Assembly: GCA_905193725.1 (NCBI GenBank)
Contig: CAJJPW010000021.1
Span: 1 to 17,498, forward strand
Source of the DNA: an uncultured Eubacteriales bacterium
GTDB taxonomy: Bacteria; Bacillota; Clostridia; Christensenellales; Christensenellaceae
Reading direction: 5' to 3'
DNA: 17,498 nucleotides
The number at the start of each line of letters is the position of its first letter. Position 1 is the first letter of the stretch. A model generated the notes under the pieces. That model searched no databases and had not been told where the DNA came from. It saw only the letters and a list, made by a program, of their open reading frames with translations. A program made the translations under genes and the position numbers. This document shows positions 15,045-17,498 of the stretch, piece after piece.

Positions 15045-15171
15045 AATTCACTTCCATCCTCTCTTACAAGTTGACGATATTAGCTTTCCCCAGATGCTTT
15101 TGTTTATGAGAAAAAGGGTACAGAAAGAGCGAATTTATTTGAGCAATCTAAAAATTGTTACAAAATATCGG

Positions 15172-15200
15172 TTGACATTATAAAAAAGGTATGCTAACAT
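15172..15200 (+). promoter_or_regulatory. Near-consensus sigma-A promoter for rpoB
   Basis: A perfect TTGACA (15172-15177), a 17-base spacer and TAACAT (15195-15200) with TGC before the -10 (extended -10). Transcription would start near 15207. It is among the best promoters in the window, as expected for RNA polymerase genes. Confidence 0.85.
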
Positions 15201-15397
15201 AATAAATTACATTAGTATGGTTATACTGCGGGTACTATGCCATTATATATTGTATAACCTGGAAAAACAATACACGATTTTGTGTATTTATAGGGATATA
15301 AAAATTATTGAAAATAAAGTATATAAATTTTGCTGCTTTGTTAACAATGTTTTTATAAGTGTCTTAGCTCTGTATGGTTATTGTGGCAGACTAGGAT

Positions 15398-15420
15398 AGC
15401 ATACTACCATGAGGTATGCT
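15398..15420 (+). other. Hairpin in the rpoB leader
   Basis: AGCATAC (15398-15404) pairs with GTATGCT (15414-15420) around nine bases. The right arm sequence AGGTATGCT (15412-15420) also occurs at 15187-15195, across the promoter -10 region. No T run follows, so it is not a plain terminator. Confidence 0.4.
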
Positions 15421-15475
15421 GGAGAGTTTTGAGCATAATTTTGCATTTTTATTATAAATAGGAGTGGTTACACTT

Positions 15476-17498
15476 ATGGTGCATGAAGTCCAAATCGGCA
15501 AAACAAAGAGAATGAGCTTCTCTAAAATTGAAGAAGCGCTTGCAATGCCTGACTTGATCGAAATTCAAAAGGATTCCTATAAGCGGTTTTTGGATCAGGG
15601 ATTGCGGGAAGTTCTACAAGACATTTCACCAATCACAGATTATTCAGAAAATCTGGCTTTAGAATTTATCGACCATTATATCAAAGATGAGCCCAAGTAC
15701 GACGTGGAAGAGTGCAAAGAGAGGGACGTAAACTACGCTGCTCCCCTCAAAGTTGTGGTGCGGCTCATCAACAAGGAAACTGGCGAAGTCAAAGTGCAAG
15801 AGGTCTTTATGGGTGACTTCCCGCTGATGACCGAAAAGGGAACGTTCGTCATCAACGGTGCAGAGAGAGTTATTGTCAGCCAGTTGGTCCGCTCTCCTGG
15901 CGTCTATTACGACTCTGTCATCGACAAGACTGGTAAAGAGCTGTTTTCCGCTACCGTCATCCCGAACAGAGGTGCTTGGCTGGAATATGAGACGGATTCC
16001 AACGATTGCCTTTGGGTGCGGGTGGACAGAACCAGAAAGTTGCCCCTTACCGTGCTGTTGCGCACAATGGGTCTGGGAACCAACCAACAGATTATCGACT
16101 TCTTTGGAGAGGATGAAAATCTGGAGGCAACCTTTAAAAAGGACAGCACAGCCCAGCAGCAAGAGGGCCTCATTGAGATCTACAAACGGCTGCGCCCTGG
16201 CGAACCACCTACTGTGGAAAGTGCCAGTATGCTGATCAACTCGCTGTTTTTTGACAATAAGCGGTATGACCTTGCTAGAGTAGGGCGATATAAGTTCAAC
16301 AAAAAACTATCTCTGGCCAGAAGAATTCGGGATTACCAGGCGGCAGAAAACATCGTAGATAAGACCACTGGCGAATTGCTCGTGCAAAAAGGCGAGAAAA
16401 TCACCAAAGAAATCGCCGAGCAGATCCAAAATGCTGGCATCAATCAGGTGGATATTCAAATAGAAGATAAAGTGGTCCGCGTGGCGGGAAACAATTTTGT
16501 AGACCCAGCGGTACACTTAAGCTTTGATCCTCTGGAAGTGGGCTTAAATGAATACGTATATTTTCCTGCTTTCCAGGAGATTTTACAGGAATGCGGCTCG
16601 GATGAAGAAAAACTCAAAGAAGAGCTGAAAAATAATATTTCTACACTAATCCCCAAACACATCATTGTGGATGATATGTTTGCTTCAGTGAGTTATTTAC
16701 TGGGGTTAAAATACGGCATTGGCTTTAAAGACGATATCGACCATTTGGGAAATCGGAGAATTCGCTCGGTGGGAGAACTTCTGCAAAACCAGATCCGGGT
16801 AGGCCTTTCCAGATTAGAGAGAGTGGTGCGGGAGAGAATGTCCATTCAGGATATGGATCTGGCCACCCCTTCTAACCTGATCAATATTCGGCCGGTTACA
16901 GCTGCCATCAAGGAGTTCTTTGGCTCCTCACAGCTATCCCAGTTTATGGACCAGACCAATCCACTAGCAGAATTGACTCACAAGCGGAGGCTCAGTGCGT
17001 TAGGCCCAGGGGGTCTTAACAGAGATAGAGCGAGCTTTGACGTGCGGGACGTTCACCACTCTCACTATGGAAGAATGTGCCCGATTGAGACGCCAGAAGG
17101 TCCGAACATCGGTCTGATTTCCTACCTGACCACCTATGCCAAAATCTCGGATTACGGCTTTATCGAGGCGCCCTACCGCAAGGTGAAGCGCGTGTATGAC
17201 GAGAATGGCAAGGTCACGGATCAGTATGTCACCGACGAGGTGGTCTATATGACCGCCGATGAAGAAGACTTCTATCTGGTGGCACAGGCCAACGAGCCTC
17301 TGAACGAGGACGGCACCTTCGTCAACGACAACGTGGCCGTCCGCGACAAGGCCGAGATCATTCAGGTGCCCAAGACCAAGGTGGATCTGATCGACGTCAG
17401 CCCCCGTCAGGTGGTCTCCGTGTCCACCTCCATGATCCCCTTCCTGGAGAACGACGACGCTACCCGCGCCCTGATGGGCTGCAACATGCAGCGTCAGG
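15476..17498 (+). CDS. rpoB: RNA polymerase beta subunit, 5' part (674 codons)
   Basis: This is the N-terminal 674 residues of RpoB, the catalytic beta subunit of RNA polymerase, open at the window end (full length would be about 1200). Seen are the lobe and protrusion motifs ([16 protein letters not shown]), the rifampicin region [17 protein letters not shown] followed by [14 protein letters not shown], and [19 protein letters not shown]. The rifampicin contacts D516, H526, R529 and S531 (E. coli numbers) are all sensitive-type; Thr at 518 and Ala at 522 are as in Bacillus. AGGAG lies 11 bases before ATG 15476. Unusually it has its own promoter and is not preceded by rplL. From about 17160 to the end codon use changes abruptly (Lys only AAG, Leu only CTG, high third-position G+C), although the protein frame remains continuous. 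Confidence 0.97.
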   Translation, partial: MVHEVQIGKTKRMSFSKIEEALAMPDLIEIQKDSYKRFLDQGLREVLQDISPITDYSENLALEFIDHYIKDEPKYDVEECKERDVNYAAPLKVVVRLINKETGEVKVQEVFMGDFPLMTEKGTFVINGAERVIVSQLVRSPGVYYDSVIDKTGKELFSATVIPNRGAWLEYETDSNDCLWVRVDRTRKLPLTVLLRTMGLGTNQQIIDFFGEDENLEATFKKDSTAQQQEGLIEIYKRLRPGEPPTVESASMLINSLFFDNKRYDLARVGRYKFNKKLSLARRIRDYQAAENIVDKTTGELLVQKGEKITKEIAEQIQNAGINQVDIQIEDKVVRVAGNNFVDPAVHLSFDPLEVGLNEYVYFPAFQEILQECGSDEEKLKEELKNNISTLIPKHIIVDDMFASVSYLLGLKYGIGFKDDIDHLGNRRIRSVGELLQNQIRVGLSRLERVVRERMSIQDMDLATPSNLINIRPVTAAIKEFFGSSQLSQFMDQTNPLAELTHKRRLSALGPGGLNRDRASFDVRDVHHSHYGRMCPIETPEGPNIGLISYLTTYAKISDYGFIEAPYRKVKRVYDENGKVTDQYVTDEVVYMTADEEDFYLVAQANEPLNEDGTFVNDNVAVRDKAEIIQVPKTKVDLIDVSPRQVVSVSTSMIPFLENDDATRALMGCNMQRQ

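Larger units (their letters stand above)
15045..15475. other. Divergent intergenic region and rpoB leader
   Basis: This 431-base gap lies between the minus-strand zinc-ribbon gene and rpoB. It holds the rpoB promoter (15172-15200), a leader of about 270 bases rich in A/T, and a hairpin (15398-15420). No clear promoter for the zinc-ribbon gene was found on the minus strand. No rplJ or rplL gene is present. Confidence 0.6.

Noticed and set aside
15217..15399. 60-codon ORF in the rpoB leader
   Set aside because: It begins about 10 bases after the predicted transcript start with no ribosome site and has biased A/T-rich composition; a leader peptide is not supported.
15398..15420. Hairpin in the rpoB leader as an attenuator
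   Set aside because: There is no T run after the stem, so termination there is not supported; kept only as a hairpin.
15659..16162. Minus-strand 167-codon ORF inside rpoB
   Set aside because: It is the antisense shadow of a highly conserved coding region.

Overview
The window looks like chromosomal DNA of an anaerobic Gram-positive Clostridia-type bacterium (Bacillota). Hints are the A/T-rich intergenic DNA with sigma-A promoters (often extended -10), strong GGAGG ribosome sites, lipoprotein-type sugar binding proteins, DUF4190, DUF1934 and UPF0173 genes of Firmicutes type, and an RpoB rifampicin region with the Firmicutes residues. No tRNA, rRNA, CRISPR array, transposase, phage or plasmid gene was seen. 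Both window ends cut genes.

Left part (1-8234): a divergent, partial CUT2-like ABC ATPase on the minus strand, then a plus-strand sugar-transport set: CUT2 ATPase, permease (4-base overlap) and substrate-binding lipoprotein. Three dehydrogenases of three unrelated superfamilies follow: an SDR, an iron-dependent alcohol dehydrogenase and a zinc-dependent butanediol/sorbitol-type dehydrogenase. A strong intrinsic terminator closes the block. The likely theme is uptake and oxidation/reduction of a sugar, polyol or diol; the substrate cannot be read from the sequence. A cre-like site lies upstream of the transporter.

Middle part (8235-12806): an orphan family-1 solute-binding protein with its own promoter, a 330-base gap with nested inverted repeats, a strong promoter and a long foldable leader, then a probable operon of DUF1934 protein, UPF0173 metallo-beta-lactamase-fold hydrolase and pyrG (CTP synthase).

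Right part (12807-17498): two tandem DUF4190 small membrane proteins that arose by duplication including the leader; a terminator; lgt, whose reading frame breaks near 14510 so that its last membrane helix and acidic tail lie in another frame; a bidirectional terminator; a convergent 52-residue protein with four CxxC pairs (14886-15044, minus); and rpoB with its own near-consensus promoter and a leader of about 270 nt, without rplJ/rplL upstream. The last ~340 bases of rpoB change sharply in base composition and codon use (third-position G+C about 41% in an upstream block against about 86% at the end, counted by hand), which suggests a chimeric assembly or intragenic recombination.

The most useful leads are the rpoB composition break, the lgt frameshift, the unexplained structured region 9712-10038, the divergent Q-loop-less ATPase at the left edge, and the duplicated DUF4190 pair. 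I did not find a clearly new defence, mobile or biosynthetic system.
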